From Polaribacter dokdonensis (lineage in GTDB: Bacteria; Bacteroidota; Bacteroidia; Flavobacteriales; Flavobacteriaceae), in the NCBI RefSeq assembly GCF_024362345.1, contig NZ_CP101505.1:1322001-1386000 (forward strand): 64,000 nucleotides of DNA, in the 5' to 3' direction. The position numbers were made by a program, and so were the translations under genes. Within the stretch, counting starts at the first letter, position 1, and each line of letters starts with the position of its first letter. The notes below the pieces were generated by a model. It had not been told where the DNA came from. It saw only the letters and a list, made by a program, of their open reading frames with translations, and did no database searches. Positions 35,826-45,709 of the stretch are shown here, piece by piece.

Positions 35826-37346
35826 ATGGCAATTTTAGGAAACATTATTAAAGGAGTAATTAACTTAACAGATACATTATCCTCTGATGCAAATCATGTA
35901 GAAGCTCAAGAAAAAATTTTGAGAACACTCTTAGAAACTGCAAAGGAAACTCAATTTGGTAAAAAATATAATTTTGAAACAATTTTATTAAGTGATGATA
36001 TCTGCGAATCTTTTGCAGACTCTGTACCCTATTTTGATTATAATAAAATTAATGATGAATGGTGGCACAAATTACACGAAGGTGAAGTTGATGTAACATG
36101 GCCAGGATCACCATCCTATTTTGCATTAAGTTCTGGTACTACAGGAAAAAGTAGTAAAAGAATTCCTGTTACAGATAAAATGATTGATGCTATAAAAAGC
36201 TCGGGAATTAAGCAGGTGTTGTCCTTAAATCATTTTGATTTACCCTCAGATTTTTTCGAAAAAGAAATTATGATGCTTGGTAGCTCTACAGATCTAAAAG
36301 AAAAAGATGATCATTTAGAAGGAGAAATTAGCGGAATTAGCGCAAGCAACATTCCATTTTGGTTTAAAGGATATTACAAACCAGGAGAAGATATTGCAAA
36401 AATTGATGATTGGGATGATCGTGTTTTACATATTGCTCAAAATGCCAAAAGTTGGGATATTGGTGCTTTAAGTGGAATACCTGCCTGGATAGAATTGATG
36501 TTGCAAGAGGTAATAAAATATCACAACCTAAATAACATTCATGAAATTTGGCCAAATCTGCAAGTGTATACTTCAGGTGGTGTTGCATTTAGCCCCTATG
36601 AAAAAAGTTTTAAAGCACTTTTAGGAAAACCTGTAACAGTTATAGACACTTATTTAGCTTCAGAAGGTTACATAGCTACACAAACAAGACCAGAAACAGA
36701 TGCAATGCAACTAAATACAGAGAATGGTATTTATTTTGAATTTGTTCCTATGAATCCAGATTACATAAAGGCAGATGGTTCATTAAAGAAAAATGCCCCT
36801 TCTCTAACACTAAAAGAGGTAGAGTTAGACCAGGATTATATTTTAATAATTAGCACTGTTAGTGGAGCTTGGCGTTATTTAATTGGTGATACAATTGCAT
36901 TTACAAATGTAGAAAGAGCCGAAATTAAAATTACAGGTAGAACTAAGTTTTTCTTAAATACAGTAGGTTCGCAACTTTCTGTAAATAAAATGGATGATGC
37001 CATGAAAAATTTAGAAGAGCAATACAATACCAAAATTACAGAATATACAATTTGTGCAAAACGTTTTGAAGATGGTGAGTTTTATCATTCTTGGTATATA
37101 GGTGCAGATATTAATGCTGATGATAAAGATATTGCAAATTCATTAGATGAATTTCTTAAAGACGCTAACAAAAACTATAGAGTTGCAAGAAGCAAAGCTT
37201 TAAAAGGCGTAAAAGTAACTGTAATACCTGTAGAAAAGTTTTATGCTTGGAGCGATCAAAACAAGAAAAAAGGTGGCCAAGTAAAAATGGCACGTGTAAT
37301 GAAAGAAGATAAATTTAAAGAGTGGGAAAATTTTGTGAACGATTAA
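35826..37346 (+). CDS. GH3 auxin-responsive-promoter family protein (acyl-adenylating)
   Basis: A 506-residue GH3 homologue of the ANL superfamily, which adenylates carboxylic acids and transfers them to amines. It has the ATP motif SSGTTGKSSKRIPVT, a YLASEGYIATQ segment similar to the GH3 ATP/acid site, SGAWRYLIGDTIAFTN, and ITGRTKFFLNTVGSQLS. Bacterial GH3 proteins are poorly characterised; in Bacteroidetes they are common single genes. The stop overlaps the convergent phosphatase/nuclease gene by 4 bp, without a terminator. Confidence 0.88.
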   Translation: MAILGNIIKGVINLTDTLSSDANHVEAQEKILRTLLETAKETQFGKKYNFETILLSDDICESFADSVPYFDYNKINDEWWHKLHEGEVDVTWPGSPSYFALSSGTTGKSSKRIPVTDKMIDAIKSSGIKQVLSLNHFDLPSDFFEKEIMMLGSSTDLKEKDDHLEGEISGISASNIPFWFKGYYKPGEDIAKIDDWDDRVLHIAQNAKSWDIGALSGIPAWIELMLQEVIKYHNLNNIHEIWPNLQVYTSGGVAFSPYEKSFKALLGKPVTVIDTYLASEGYIATQTRPETDAMQLNTENGIYFEFVPMNPDYIKADGSLKKNAPSLTLKEVELDQDYILIISTVSGAWRYLIGDTIAFTNVERAEIKITGRTKFFLNTVGSQLSVNKMDDAMKNLEEQYNTKITEYTICAKRFEDGEFYHSWYIGADINADDKDIANSLDEFLKDANKNYRVARSKALKGVKVTVIPVEKFYAWSDQNKKKGGQVKMARVMKEDKFKEWENFVND

Positions 37347-38410
37347 TTTTTTTGTTCGCTTTCTCTAAACTTTTTAATTTGCGTATTTGCTCTTTCTAAT
37401 TCATTTTTAGTGGGTTTTTCTGGTTTTTGTTCTTTGGCTAGTTCTGGTTCAAAAGTAAGTTCAGTATATAAAGGGTAATGATCTGAATTAACATCTCCTC
37501 TAACCTCAATATTTTTAATTCTGAACTCTTCCGACACAAATATGTGATCTAAGGGCCATTTTAAGATATTACTATCAGCACTATACGTATTAAAGAAACC
37601 TCTACCCAATCTCGCATCTAGTAAAGTACTCACATTCTTAAATAATTGAGATGTTTCTGACCAAGCAACATCATTAAAATCACCCAAAACTAATGTTGGT
37701 AATTCTCTCTCTAAACTCATTTTTGCAATCATCATCATTTCTGCATCTCTATTGGTAGACATATCATTTTCTTGTGGAACTGGAGGCGTTGGATGAATGG
37801 CATAAAACTGAATTAAATTCCCATCTTTTAATCGTAATTTTCCATGTATAGAAGGTATACTATCACTTACTAAAAACTTAGTTTCAATATCTACCAAATC
37901 TAATTTTGAATACAATGCCATACCATAAGTATTATCAATTGGCACTAATTGTTTCTGATAATCATTTGCAAAGAAATCGCTTACCTCATCAATCCATTTT
38001 TGATCTGTTTCTGTTAATAACACAACATCTGGATCCACCTTTTTCAGGTCAGCAATTAACAAGTTTTTCTTTTCATTCTTCTGTAAAACGTTACTCGTAT
38101 AAATTTTTAAAGAGTTGGTATTAGATGCACTGCTATCTTTAATTTCCAAATCATTTAAAAATGTATAAGGATATATTTTTAAAAACTGAAATACCAAACA
38201 AGCGCCTACAATTGAAATAAACAGGTAATCTTTAACATTCTTAAAATCGAATCGAATAAAGTAAACTAAGAAAGCTATTAAGGTTAATAAAGTTAGTTGT
38301 ATATGTGGAAAATCAAAAACTCTAATCCACCAATAATCTACAGCAATAAAAGGGAATATAGTTATAACTATGGCAAGTACACCAAATCCAATTAAAAATT
38401 TCTTAAGCAT
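37343..38410 (-). CDS. Membrane-anchored endonuclease/exonuclease/phosphatase family protein
   Basis: A 355-residue protein with two or three N-terminal hydrophobic helices (FLIGFGVLAIVITIFPFIAV, LTLLTLIAFLVYFI, YLFISIVGACLVFQF), then an EEP catalytic domain with LLTETDQKW, IHPTPPVP, VLGDFNDVAWS and SDHYPLYTELTF. The catalytic residues of DNase I-like enzymes are present. The C-terminus is a charged Lys/Glu tail. The EEP domain probably faces outward; substrates might be lipid head groups or nucleic acid. The ATG at 38410 is favoured over a non-ATG start 21 nt upstream. Confidence 0.87.
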   Translation of the reverse strand: MLKKFLIGFGVLAIVITIFPFIAVDYWWIRVFDFPHIQLTLLTLIAFLVYFIRFDFKNVKDYLFISIVGACLVFQFLKIYPYTFLNDLEIKDSSASNTNSLKIYTSNVLQKNEKKNLLIADLKKVDPDVVLLTETDQKWIDEVSDFFANDYQKQLVPIDNTYGMALYSKLDLVDIETKFLVSDSIPSIHGKLRLKDGNLIQFYAIHPTPPVPQENDMSTNRDAEMMMIAKMSLERELPTLVLGDFNDVAWSETSQLFKNVSTLLDARLGRGFFNTYSADSNILKWPLDHIFVSEEFRIKNIEVRGDVNSDHYPLYTELTFEPELAKEQKPEKPTKNELERANTQIKKFRESEQKN

Positions 38411-38677
38411 AGTTTTTTCTTTTATTAGCACTCTTTAGGTAAATATAATATTTTAACTCCAAAAGATTATTTTAGTAACTCTATTCTAGTCTGAACAATT
38501 CCTATTTTAACCTGTTTTTTTTTAGTTAAAAGGACCACTTATAAAGTCGCTTTTTTTATGCGTTTTTGTTATAGATTTAAAGAATAGTATCATTTAAAAT
38601 TGTTACTTTTAAAAACCTTACCAAACCTTTTTATCGAGAATCAACAACACTAATAACACACTATAAAATAGTAGTTT

Positions 38678-39940
38678 ATGTCTTTTGAGCGCACTTTAGA
38701 AAAACTTAAAATTTTAGCAGATGCTGCTAAATACGATGTTTCCTGTTCATCAAGTGGAAGCAAAAGAACCAATACCAATAAAGGTTTAGGCGATTCTACA
38801 GGAATGGGTATTTGCCATTCTTACACAGAAGATGGTAGATGTGTTTCTTTACTTAAAATTTTGCTGACCAATCACTGTATTTTTGATTGCGCTTATTGTG
38901 TTACACGTAAAAGTAATGATGTAAAAAGAGCTGCATTTAAAGTGCAAGAAGTAGTAGACTTAACCATCAATTTTTACAGAAGAAATTATATTGAAGGTCT
39001 ATTTTTAAGTTCTGGTATTTTTAAAAGTGCAGATTATACCATGGAACGTTTGGTAGCTGTTGCCAAAAAATTACGTTTAGAAGAAAATTTTAATGGGTAT
39101 ATTCATTTAAAGTCAATTCCTGGGGCTTCTGATGAGTTAATGCGTGAAGCAGGTTTGTATGCAGACAGGTTGAGTGTAAATATTGAAATCCCTACAAAAA
39201 GCGGATTAAAATTGCTGGCACCAGACAAAAATTTTGATGATTTTATAAAACCTATGGAAAAGGTGAAAAATGAAATTATTCAATACAAATCTGAAAAGAA
39301 AATTATAAAAAGCACTCCTAAATATGCTCCTGCAGGCCAAAGTACACAGATGATTGTTGGTGCAAGTGGAGAAAATGATTTCCAAATTTTAAAAACAGCA
39401 GAACATTATTACAAGAATTATAATTTAAAAAGAGTCTATTATTCTGGTTATGTGCCAATTTCTTATGATGACAGATTACCTTCTATAGGTAGTGAAGTGC
39501 CTATGTTACGTGAAAACAGATTATATCAATCAGATTGGTTAACGCGCTTTTATGGTTTTCAAACAAATGAAATTGTAAACTTAAATCATCAGCAATTAGA
39601 TTTAGATATCGATCCTAAGTTGAGTTGGGCTTTACGTAATCTACACGAATTTCCTGTTGATGTAAATAAAGCTGATAAAAGAATGTTGGCTAGAATTCCT
39701 GGTGTTGGTATGAAATCTGTAACCAAAATATTAATGGCTAGAAAATATCGAAGATTAAATTGGGATCATCTTAAAAAAATAGGAATTGCATTTAACAGAG
39801 CACAATACTTCTTGGTTTGCGATAGTAATTTATTTGAACGAAGAGATTTACCAGCAGAAAAAATTAAAGCAAATATATTACGCAATTCAAATAGCAAGTA
39901 TGATAAATTGTTGAGTCCTCAATTAAATTTATTTTCTTAA
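38678..39940 (+). CDS. Radical SAM DNA modification/repair protein (TIGR03916-like)
   Basis: A 420-residue radical SAM enzyme. The cluster motif CxxxCxxC appears as NHCIFDCAYCVTRK near residue 70. Further landmarks are IEGLFLSSGIFKSADYTMERLV, GYIHLKSIPGAS, and a C-terminal double helix-hairpin-helix (DKRMLARIPGVGMKSVTKILMARK) that suits DNA binding. This fits the family annotated as putative DNA modification/repair radical SAM protein, which always travels with the partner encoded directly downstream. The reaction is not established. The gap upstream is 246 bp and holds no obvious gene. Confidence 0.9.
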   Translation: MSFERTLEKLKILADAAKYDVSCSSSGSKRTNTNKGLGDSTGMGICHSYTEDGRCVSLLKILLTNHCIFDCAYCVTRKSNDVKRAAFKVQEVVDLTINFYRRNYIEGLFLSSGIFKSADYTMERLVAVAKKLRLEENFNGYIHLKSIPGASDELMREAGLYADRLSVNIEIPTKSGLKLLAPDKNFDDFIKPMEKVKNEIIQYKSEKKIIKSTPKYAPAGQSTQMIVGASGENDFQILKTAEHYYKNYNLKRVYYSGYVPISYDDRLPSIGSEVPMLRENRLYQSDWLTRFYGFQTNEIVNLNHQQLDLDIDPKLSWALRNLHEFPVDVNKADKRMLARIPGVGMKSVTKILMARKYRRLNWDHLKKIGIAFNRAQYFLVCDSNLFERRDLPAEKIKANILRNSNSKYDKLLSPQLNLFS

Positions 39941-40717
39941 ATGCAGCATAAAAGTTTAATTTACGATGGTACATTTGAAGGTTTTCTTTCTTGTGTTTTT
40001 TATGTTTTTGAATACAAACTAAGTGATGTAACAATTCAAAACGAATTTGTAAATCAAAATGAATTATTTGCAGATACAGAAACCATTCTAACTGATAAGC
40101 AAAAATCAAATCGTGTTTGGAAAGGTTTAAAACAAAAAGCATCAACCCTAACATCCACTAAAATTTATTATGCTTTTTTAAGTGAGCAACCTAAAGTTGA
40201 AAATGTATTGTTAGACTATATACAATACATTTTTAAAAGCTCAGAAAAAGTAGATACAGACTTTACACAACCAAGTGTTTTAAAAACTTCTCAAATTGCA
40301 AAAAATGTAAGTAGAGAAAAACACAGAATGGAAGCATTTGTGCGTTTTAAACTTACCAAAGACAATATTTATTTTGCAAATATTGAACCCAATTTTAATG
40401 TATTACCTTTAATTGCAAGGCATTTTAAAAGCAGATATGCAGATCAAAAATGGATTATTTATGATATTAGAAGAAATTATGGTTTGTTTTATGATTTACT
40501 TAAGTTAGATTTCATCGATCTCGATTTTCCAGATAATTTTGATTTCTCAAAAACCAGTTCAGATTTTTTTAGTGAACAGGAATTTGATTTTCAAAAACTT
40601 TGGAAAGATTACTTTGATAGCACCAACATTAAAGAACGTAAAAACATGAAACTGCATGTAAGACATGTTCCAAAACGTTATTGGAAATATTTAAGCGAAA
40701 AACAACCAAATTTATAA
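39941..40717 (+). CDS. Partner of the radical SAM repair protein (TIGR03915/DUF4130)
   Basis: A 258-residue protein that starts with IYDGTFEGFLSCVFYVFEYK, the usual beginning of the TIGR03915/DUF4130 family. The middle contains AKNVSREKHRMEAFVRFKLTK with the conserved Glu/His segment, and ends RKNMKLHVRHVPKRYWKYLSEKQ. It resembles a DNA-glycosylase-like fold, so the pair may recognise and repair a base lesion. The ATG follows the radical SAM stop directly. It overlaps the convergent downstream gene by 6 bp. Confidence 0.88.
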   Translation: MQHKSLIYDGTFEGFLSCVFYVFEYKLSDVTIQNEFVNQNELFADTETILTDKQKSNRVWKGLKQKASTLTSTKIYYAFLSEQPKVENVLLDYIQYIFKSSEKVDTDFTQPSVLKTSQIAKNVSREKHRMEAFVRFKLTKDNIYFANIEPNFNVLPLIARHFKSRYADQKWIIYDIRRNYGLFYDLLKLDFIDLDFPDNFDFSKTSSDFFSEQEFDFQKLWKDYFDSTNIKERKNMKLHVRHVPKRYWKYLSEKQPNL

Positions 40718-42433
40718 TCTGCTTACAGCTCCTTTGGCCCAATCTTTTATTCTAGGTCCAAAACATTCTAAAATAGCATCTACACCTATTACACTTCCTT
40801 TTGCTAATCTTCCTAAAACTGCTAAAGGAATTTTTCTGCTATCATCATCTAAAACAATTGTTCCATCTTTATTGGTTTCTATACCCAATTTAGAATGTAC
40901 AGGTTGTAGCAAATCATCTTTTAGTAAATTTAAAATTATAGGAGTTGAGACTTCTAATAATTTAGGAGCACTTAATACACTATTAATTACAACTTCGCAA
41001 TTCAACTCTTGTTCTCCTTTTTTAAACAACCAATAATCCTTTTTTGTAATTATTTCAGGATCATCCACAAATCGAAAATCTAGAATATTGGCTTCATGTA
41101 GGGCAATTAATTGTTGCATGCTTTCAATTGGTGGGCCATAAGAATATCTTTTCATCATTTCATCAAACTGAATTACATCTGCAAAAAGTGCATCACTTAC
41201 ATTTGCATGCGAAAACGATTTGTACAATGTAGGTTGTAAATGTCTTATGACTTGACCAACACAAAAATCTAAAGAAACATTAATTTCATGAGCTGCCATA
41301 CTTACGTAATTTGTTAATAAACTAATGGTGCTAATTTCTGTATCTAGCAAACATTCATGTTGATGCTGTTGATTTTGAAACCACATTAAAATAGTGTTCT
41401 CTAATTGCTCATCACTGTCAGAGGTTTCAATTTTTTGCTCTAAATTCTTATATATTTCAACACCTATTTTAGCAAATAGGGCTTTCAGAAAGTCAGCGTT
41501 TTCAGCTTTTACATCTCCCTTTGCATATTTTAGAACTTCTTTTTCAAATTTTGCTAATTGTTTTTCTGATGGTTTAAATTGATTATCAATTTCTTTATTC
41601 AGAGGTTTAGGAACCATAGGTAAGCCATCTAAAGAATATGGAATAATTTTTTTGGCTACATTTTGAGATGTAATAAATTTAGAAGCAAAAGTTTTCTTAT
41701 CAATTATCTTAAACTTCCCTCCTTTTTCTATGGTTAATGCTCTAACTGCATCTATCATGGCCAAACCAAAACCTCGAATTGCAATATTTTTAGATGTACT
41801 AGTAGCTTCAGCTTTTATAATTTTATCAATAGGATACGTTTCTGAGAAAAACGTTTTTTTACTTTCTAAGCCATCAATTTCAAAGGCTTTTAAATCTTCA
41901 GATAATTTTGTAGTTTGATGACCTATTGTGAGTAAAACCTCATCTAGGACATTGTTGTTTCCAGATAAATCTAATAAGTGAAATTCATTATCCTTTAAGT
42001 TTATATCAGCAATAAACGTTTTATGAACTTTTACTATATGATGTTGTTGTAAAACTTCCAAGATAGATTTTGCTCTATTTTTCAAATATTTTCCAATTTC
42101 TCTTCTTGGAGGAAATTGATCTGGTAAATGCGCTAAAGCCTCTCTATCTTTAGCTGATAAGGAATCTATATAAGATGGATAACTTGGAATCTCAATTCCA
42201 TTTAAAATAATTTCAGGTCTGCCTTTTAAATTTCTAAGTGCTCTAACAGTAATATTGGTCCAGTTTACTGTAGATTGTTTGGTGTTCCATACTTGTCCAG
42301 CTCCTAATTCTTCCTCACTTTCAAATATGTGCACTGCAATTAATTGGTTCTTTTGCTTAGAAAGTTCTAAAAAAAGCATTTCTAAAGCATTTAATCCTCT
42401 TGGGCCAAAACCAACAATTCCTAACTTTTTCAT
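40712..42433 (-). CDS. FAD/NAD(P)-binding protein
   Basis: A 573-residue protein of the FAD-NAD(P)-binding family PF13454. It begins GIVGFGPRGLNALEMLF, a dinucleotide motif of GxGxxG type, then ESEEELGAGQVWNTKQSTVNWTN, and NIAIRGFGLAMIDAVRALT as a second nucleotide segment. It probably carries out an N-hydroxylation or another flavin-dependent reaction; nothing in the sequence gives the substrate. The gene is transcribed alone, toward the radical SAM pair. Confidence 0.82.
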   Translation of the reverse strand: MKKLGIVGFGPRGLNALEMLFLELSKQKNQLIAVHIFESEEELGAGQVWNTKQSTVNWTNITVRALRNLKGRPEIILNGIEIPSYPSYIDSLSAKDREALAHLPDQFPPRREIGKYLKNRAKSILEVLQQHHIVKVHKTFIADINLKDNEFHLLDLSGNNNVLDEVLLTIGHQTTKLSEDLKAFEIDGLESKKTFFSETYPIDKIIKAEATSTSKNIAIRGFGLAMIDAVRALTIEKGGKFKIIDKKTFASKFITSQNVAKKIIPYSLDGLPMVPKPLNKEIDNQFKPSEKQLAKFEKEVLKYAKGDVKAENADFLKALFAKIGVEIYKNLEQKIETSDSDEQLENTILMWFQNQQHQHECLLDTEISTISLLTNYVSMAAHEINVSLDFCVGQVIRHLQPTLYKSFSHANVSDALFADVIQFDEMMKRYSYGPPIESMQQLIALHEANILDFRFVDDPEIITKKDYWLFKKGEQELNCEVVINSVLSAPKLLEVSTPIILNLLKDDLLQPVHSKLGIETNKDGTIVLDDDSRKIPLAVLGRLAKGSVIGVDAILECFGPRIKDWAKGAVSRL

Positions 42434-42623
42434 GTATTTATTTTAAAGAAAATTTATCAAAAATATGGGAATATTTTTTCTAATATGATCTCTATTCCGT
42501 TTTAATTGAACGCATCTAAAAATAACAGAAAATCCTCTGTATTCCTTTAAAATTAACAGTTTTTTGTATGAATACATCAAAACTTTCAACCTAAAAATTC
42601 TTAAATTAGAGGAAAATTTACAT

Positions 42624-44279
42624 ATGAAAATGAAAACATCAGACTTTATAATTCAAGCTCTAGAAAACGAGGGTGTTGAATATATTTTTGGATTGCCAGG
42701 AGAAGAAAATTTAGATTTATTAGAATCAATCAGAAAATCAGATCAAATAAAATTAATACTTACAAGACATGAACAAGGTGCAGGTTTTATGGCAGCAACT
42801 TATGGAAGATTAACAGGTAAATCTGGAGTCTGCATGTCTACATTAGGCCCAGGAGCAACAAATTTAATGACACCAGCAGCCTATGCACAATTAGGTGCAA
42901 TGCCAATGGTTATGCTCACAGGTCAAAAACCTATTAAAGAGAGCAAACAAGGAAAGTTTCAAATTGTTGATATTTTAGAAATGATGCAACCTTTAACAAA
43001 ATTCTCTAAGCAAATTACCTATGGTAAAAATTCTGGAGCTATTATCAGAGAAGCTTTTAGATTATCTCAAGAAGAAAGACCTGGAGGTGTGCATATAGAA
43101 ATACCTGAAGATGTTTGCAAAGAACAAGTTGAAAAACCGCATTTCTTTAATATTATCAATTCTAAAATTCCTTCTGCAAATTTAGAGTCTATTTCTAATG
43201 CAGAAAAAATGATAAGAGCTGCTAAAAAACCCTTGTTACTTATTGGTGCAAGTGCCAACAGAAAAAGAGCGAGTGAAGCTCTTACAACATTTGTAGACAC
43301 CTTAAAAATTCCGTTTTTTAACACTCAAATGGGTAAAGGTATTATCGACGAAAGAAATAAACTATATTTAGGTACAGCAGCATTATCTTCTAATGATTTT
43401 ATTCATGATGCTATTGAAGAAGCAGATTTAATAATAAATGTTGGTCATGATACTATTGAGAAACCTCCTTTTATAATGGATGTTAATGATAATAGAAAAG
43501 TAATTCACATCAACTTTTTTGCAGCCGAAATTAATGAAGTCTATTTTCCGCAATTAAATGTAATTGGAGATATTGCTTACAGTATAGAAAAATTAACAAA
43601 TGTACTAAAACATTGTGCAGGAAAATGGAATACAGACTATTTTTTAGGTGTCAAAGAAAATGTAGCCAGCCATTTATCCAAGTATGAAGAAGACAATCGT
43701 TTTCCTATACTTCCACAACGTTTGGTAAAAATAACTAGAGATCTTTTGGGTGATGAAGATATTGTAACCTTAGATAATGGAATTTATAAAATATGGTTTG
43801 CAAGAAATTATCCTGCTTATGCACAAAACACTTTATTACTAGATAATGCATTAGCAACTATGGGAGCAGGTTTTGCTTCAGCAATTATGGCTAAAGAATT
43901 GTATCCGAATAAAAAAGTAGTTTCAGTAAATGGTGATGGAGGTTTTATGATGAATTCTCAAGAACTAGAAACCGCAATTCGAATGAAATTAGATCTAGTT
44001 GTTATTATTTTGAATGATAATGCCTATGGAATGATTGAATGGAAACAAGAAGGAGAAGGATTTCCAAAATACGGACTAGAGTATCAAAACCCTGATTTTG
44101 TAAAATATGCAGAAAGCTTTGGGGCTCATGGCTACAGACCAGATTCTTTAGAAAACTTTAAAGAAATTTACAAAAAAACATTAAAAACAAAAGGTGTTCA
44201 TGTTATTGATTTGGCTGTAGATTACTCCCTAAATCACAAAATATTGAATGTCTTGTTAAAAGAAAAAACAAAAAAATAA
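42624..44279 (+). CDS. Acetolactate-synthase-like TPP-dependent enzyme
   Basis: A 551-residue thiamine-diphosphate enzyme. The catalytic Glu is in LTRHEQGAGFMA, and the TPP/Mg motif GDGGFMMNSQELETA ends in NDNAYGMIEW. It resembles large subunits of acetolactate synthase, but there is no ilvN, ilvC or ilvD nearby and it has no regulatory subunit gene. The start ATG 42624 follows family alignment; the open frame extends to 42564. It lies 4 nt before an aldehyde dehydrogenase gene, as in the cyanobacterial pair of 2-oxoglutarate decarboxylase and succinic semialdehyde dehydrogenase. Catabolic acetolactate synthase remains possible. Confidence 0.82.
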   Translation: MKMKTSDFIIQALENEGVEYIFGLPGEENLDLLESIRKSDQIKLILTRHEQGAGFMAATYGRLTGKSGVCMSTLGPGATNLMTPAAYAQLGAMPMVMLTGQKPIKESKQGKFQIVDILEMMQPLTKFSKQITYGKNSGAIIREAFRLSQEERPGGVHIEIPEDVCKEQVEKPHFFNIINSKIPSANLESISNAEKMIRAAKKPLLLIGASANRKRASEALTTFVDTLKIPFFNTQMGKGIIDERNKLYLGTAALSSNDFIHDAIEEADLIINVGHDTIEKPPFIMDVNDNRKVIHINFFAAEINEVYFPQLNVIGDIAYSIEKLTNVLKHCAGKWNTDYFLGVKENVASHLSKYEEDNRFPILPQRLVKITRDLLGDEDIVTLDNGIYKIWFARNYPAYAQNTLLLDNALATMGAGFASAIMAKELYPNKKVVSVNGDGGFMMNSQELETAIRMKLDLVVIILNDNAYGMIEWKQEGEGFPKYGLEYQNPDFVKYAESFGAHGYRPDSLENFKEIYKKTLKTKGVHVIDLAVDYSLNHKILNVLLKEKTKK

Positions 44280-44283
44280 AACT

Positions 44284-45651
44284 ATGAAAAAAGTAACCAC
44301 AATAAATCCAGCAACAGAAGAAGAAATTGCGAGTTATGATAGATTATCTGCCAGTAATGCTTTAGAAAAGATTGCTAAAGCTAATGAAACATATAAGAGT
44401 TGGAAAAATACTTCTTTTGAAGAACGATCAAATCTTATGAGTAAATTGGCTGACATTTTTGATGATCACAAAGAAGAATACGCACAATTAGCTACCCAAG
44501 AAATGGGTAAGATGATTGGACAATCTAGAAGTGAAATTGAAAAATGTGCTAAAATCTGTAGGTATTATGCAGATAATATTCATGAGTTATTAGCAGATGA
44601 ACCTATAAAAACGGAAGCAAAAAAAAGTTATGTTACCTACCAACCATTAGGAGTTTTATTGGCTGTAATGCCTTGGAATTTTCCTTTTTATCAAGTAATT
44701 CGTTTTGCTGCACCAGCTGTAATGACAGGTAATACAGGTGTTTTAAAGCACGCATCTAACGTTCAAGGTTGTGCTTTTGCTTTAGAGGATGCATTTAAAA
44801 AAGCAGGATTTCCAGAAGGCGTTTTTACCAACTTAAATGTTGAATCAGATGACATCAAAACCATTATAGAAGATAAAAACATAATTGCTGTAACCTTAAC
44901 AGGTAGTGAACCTGCAGGAAGATCTGTAGCTAAAATAGCTGGAGAAAATTTAAAGAAAACAGTTTTAGAATTAGGAGGTAGTGATGCCTATATCATTTTA
45001 GAAGATGCAGATTTAGAAAAAGCTACAGATTTAGCTACTTTTGGTAGATTACAAAATAATGGGCAAACTTGCATTGCTGCCAAACGTTTTATAGTCTTAG
45101 AAGAAATCTTTGATGATTTCTTAGAGTTATTCACCAAAAAGATGAAAGAAGCTAAAATGGCTGAGCCTACCAATGAAGATGCATATTATGGACCAATGGC
45201 TAGAGTAGATTTACGAGATGAAATTCATGAACAAGTAGAAAAAACAATTAAAGAAGGAGGAAAGTTAATTTTAGGTGGTAAAATACCAAATCAAAAAGGA
45301 GCCTATTATCCTGCAACAATATTAGCAGATTTAAAACCTGGAATGACTGCTTTTGACGAAGAACTTTTTGGACCAGTAGCATCTGTAATTAAAGCTAAAA
45401 ATGAAGAAGAAGCTATAAAGCTAGCTAATAACTCAACCTTTGGTTTGGGTTCTGGTGTTGTAACTGGCGATTCTAAAAGAGGAGAAAAAATTGCGCTACA
45501 ATTAGAAGCTGGAAATAGTTTTGTAAATAAATTAGTAGCTTCAGATCCAAGATTACCTTTTGGTGGTATTAAAAACAGTGGTTATGGAAGAGAACTATCT
45601 GACTTTGGAATTAAAGAATTTGTAAATACCAAATCCATTTGGATTGATTAA
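44284..45651 (+). CDS. NAD(P)-dependent aldehyde dehydrogenase, succinate-semialdehyde type
   Basis: A 455-residue aldehyde dehydrogenase. The catalytic Cys is in NNGQTCIAAKRF, the general-base Glu in LELGGSDAYIIL, and the cofactor stretch in MPWNFPFYQVIRFAAP and LTGSEPAGRSVA. The short N-terminus and the FNGQTCI-type loop fit the SSADH (GabD/YneI) group. The preceding TPP enzyme is the only operon neighbour; together they could make succinate from 2-oxoglutarate. It ends at a strong terminator. Confidence 0.88.
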   Translation: MKKVTTINPATEEEIASYDRLSASNALEKIAKANETYKSWKNTSFEERSNLMSKLADIFDDHKEEYAQLATQEMGKMIGQSRSEIEKCAKICRYYADNIHELLADEPIKTEAKKSYVTYQPLGVLLAVMPWNFPFYQVIRFAAPAVMTGNTGVLKHASNVQGCAFALEDAFKKAGFPEGVFTNLNVESDDIKTIIEDKNIIAVTLTGSEPAGRSVAKIAGENLKKTVLELGGSDAYIILEDADLEKATDLATFGRLQNNGQTCIAAKRFIVLEEIFDDFLELFTKKMKEAKMAEPTNEDAYYGPMARVDLRDEIHEQVEKTIKEGGKLILGGKIPNQKGAYYPATILADLKPGMTAFDEELFGPVASVIKAKNEEEAIKLANNSTFGLGSGVVTGDSKRGEKIALQLEAGNSFVNKLVASDPRLPFGGIKNSGYGRELSDFGIKEFVNTKSIWID

Positions 45652-45660
45652 AACACATAA

Positions 45661-45690
45661 AAAAACCTTTGCTTTCGCAAAGGTTTTTTA
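45661..45690. terminator. Terminator between convergent genes
   Basis: A 12-bp stem AAAAACCTTTGC/GCAAAGGTTTTT (45661-45672, 45677-45688) with a TTTC loop; T runs on both strands suit bidirectional use. Confidence 0.88.
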
Positions 45691-45709
45691 TTTTCTATAC
45701 TTAAACGAT

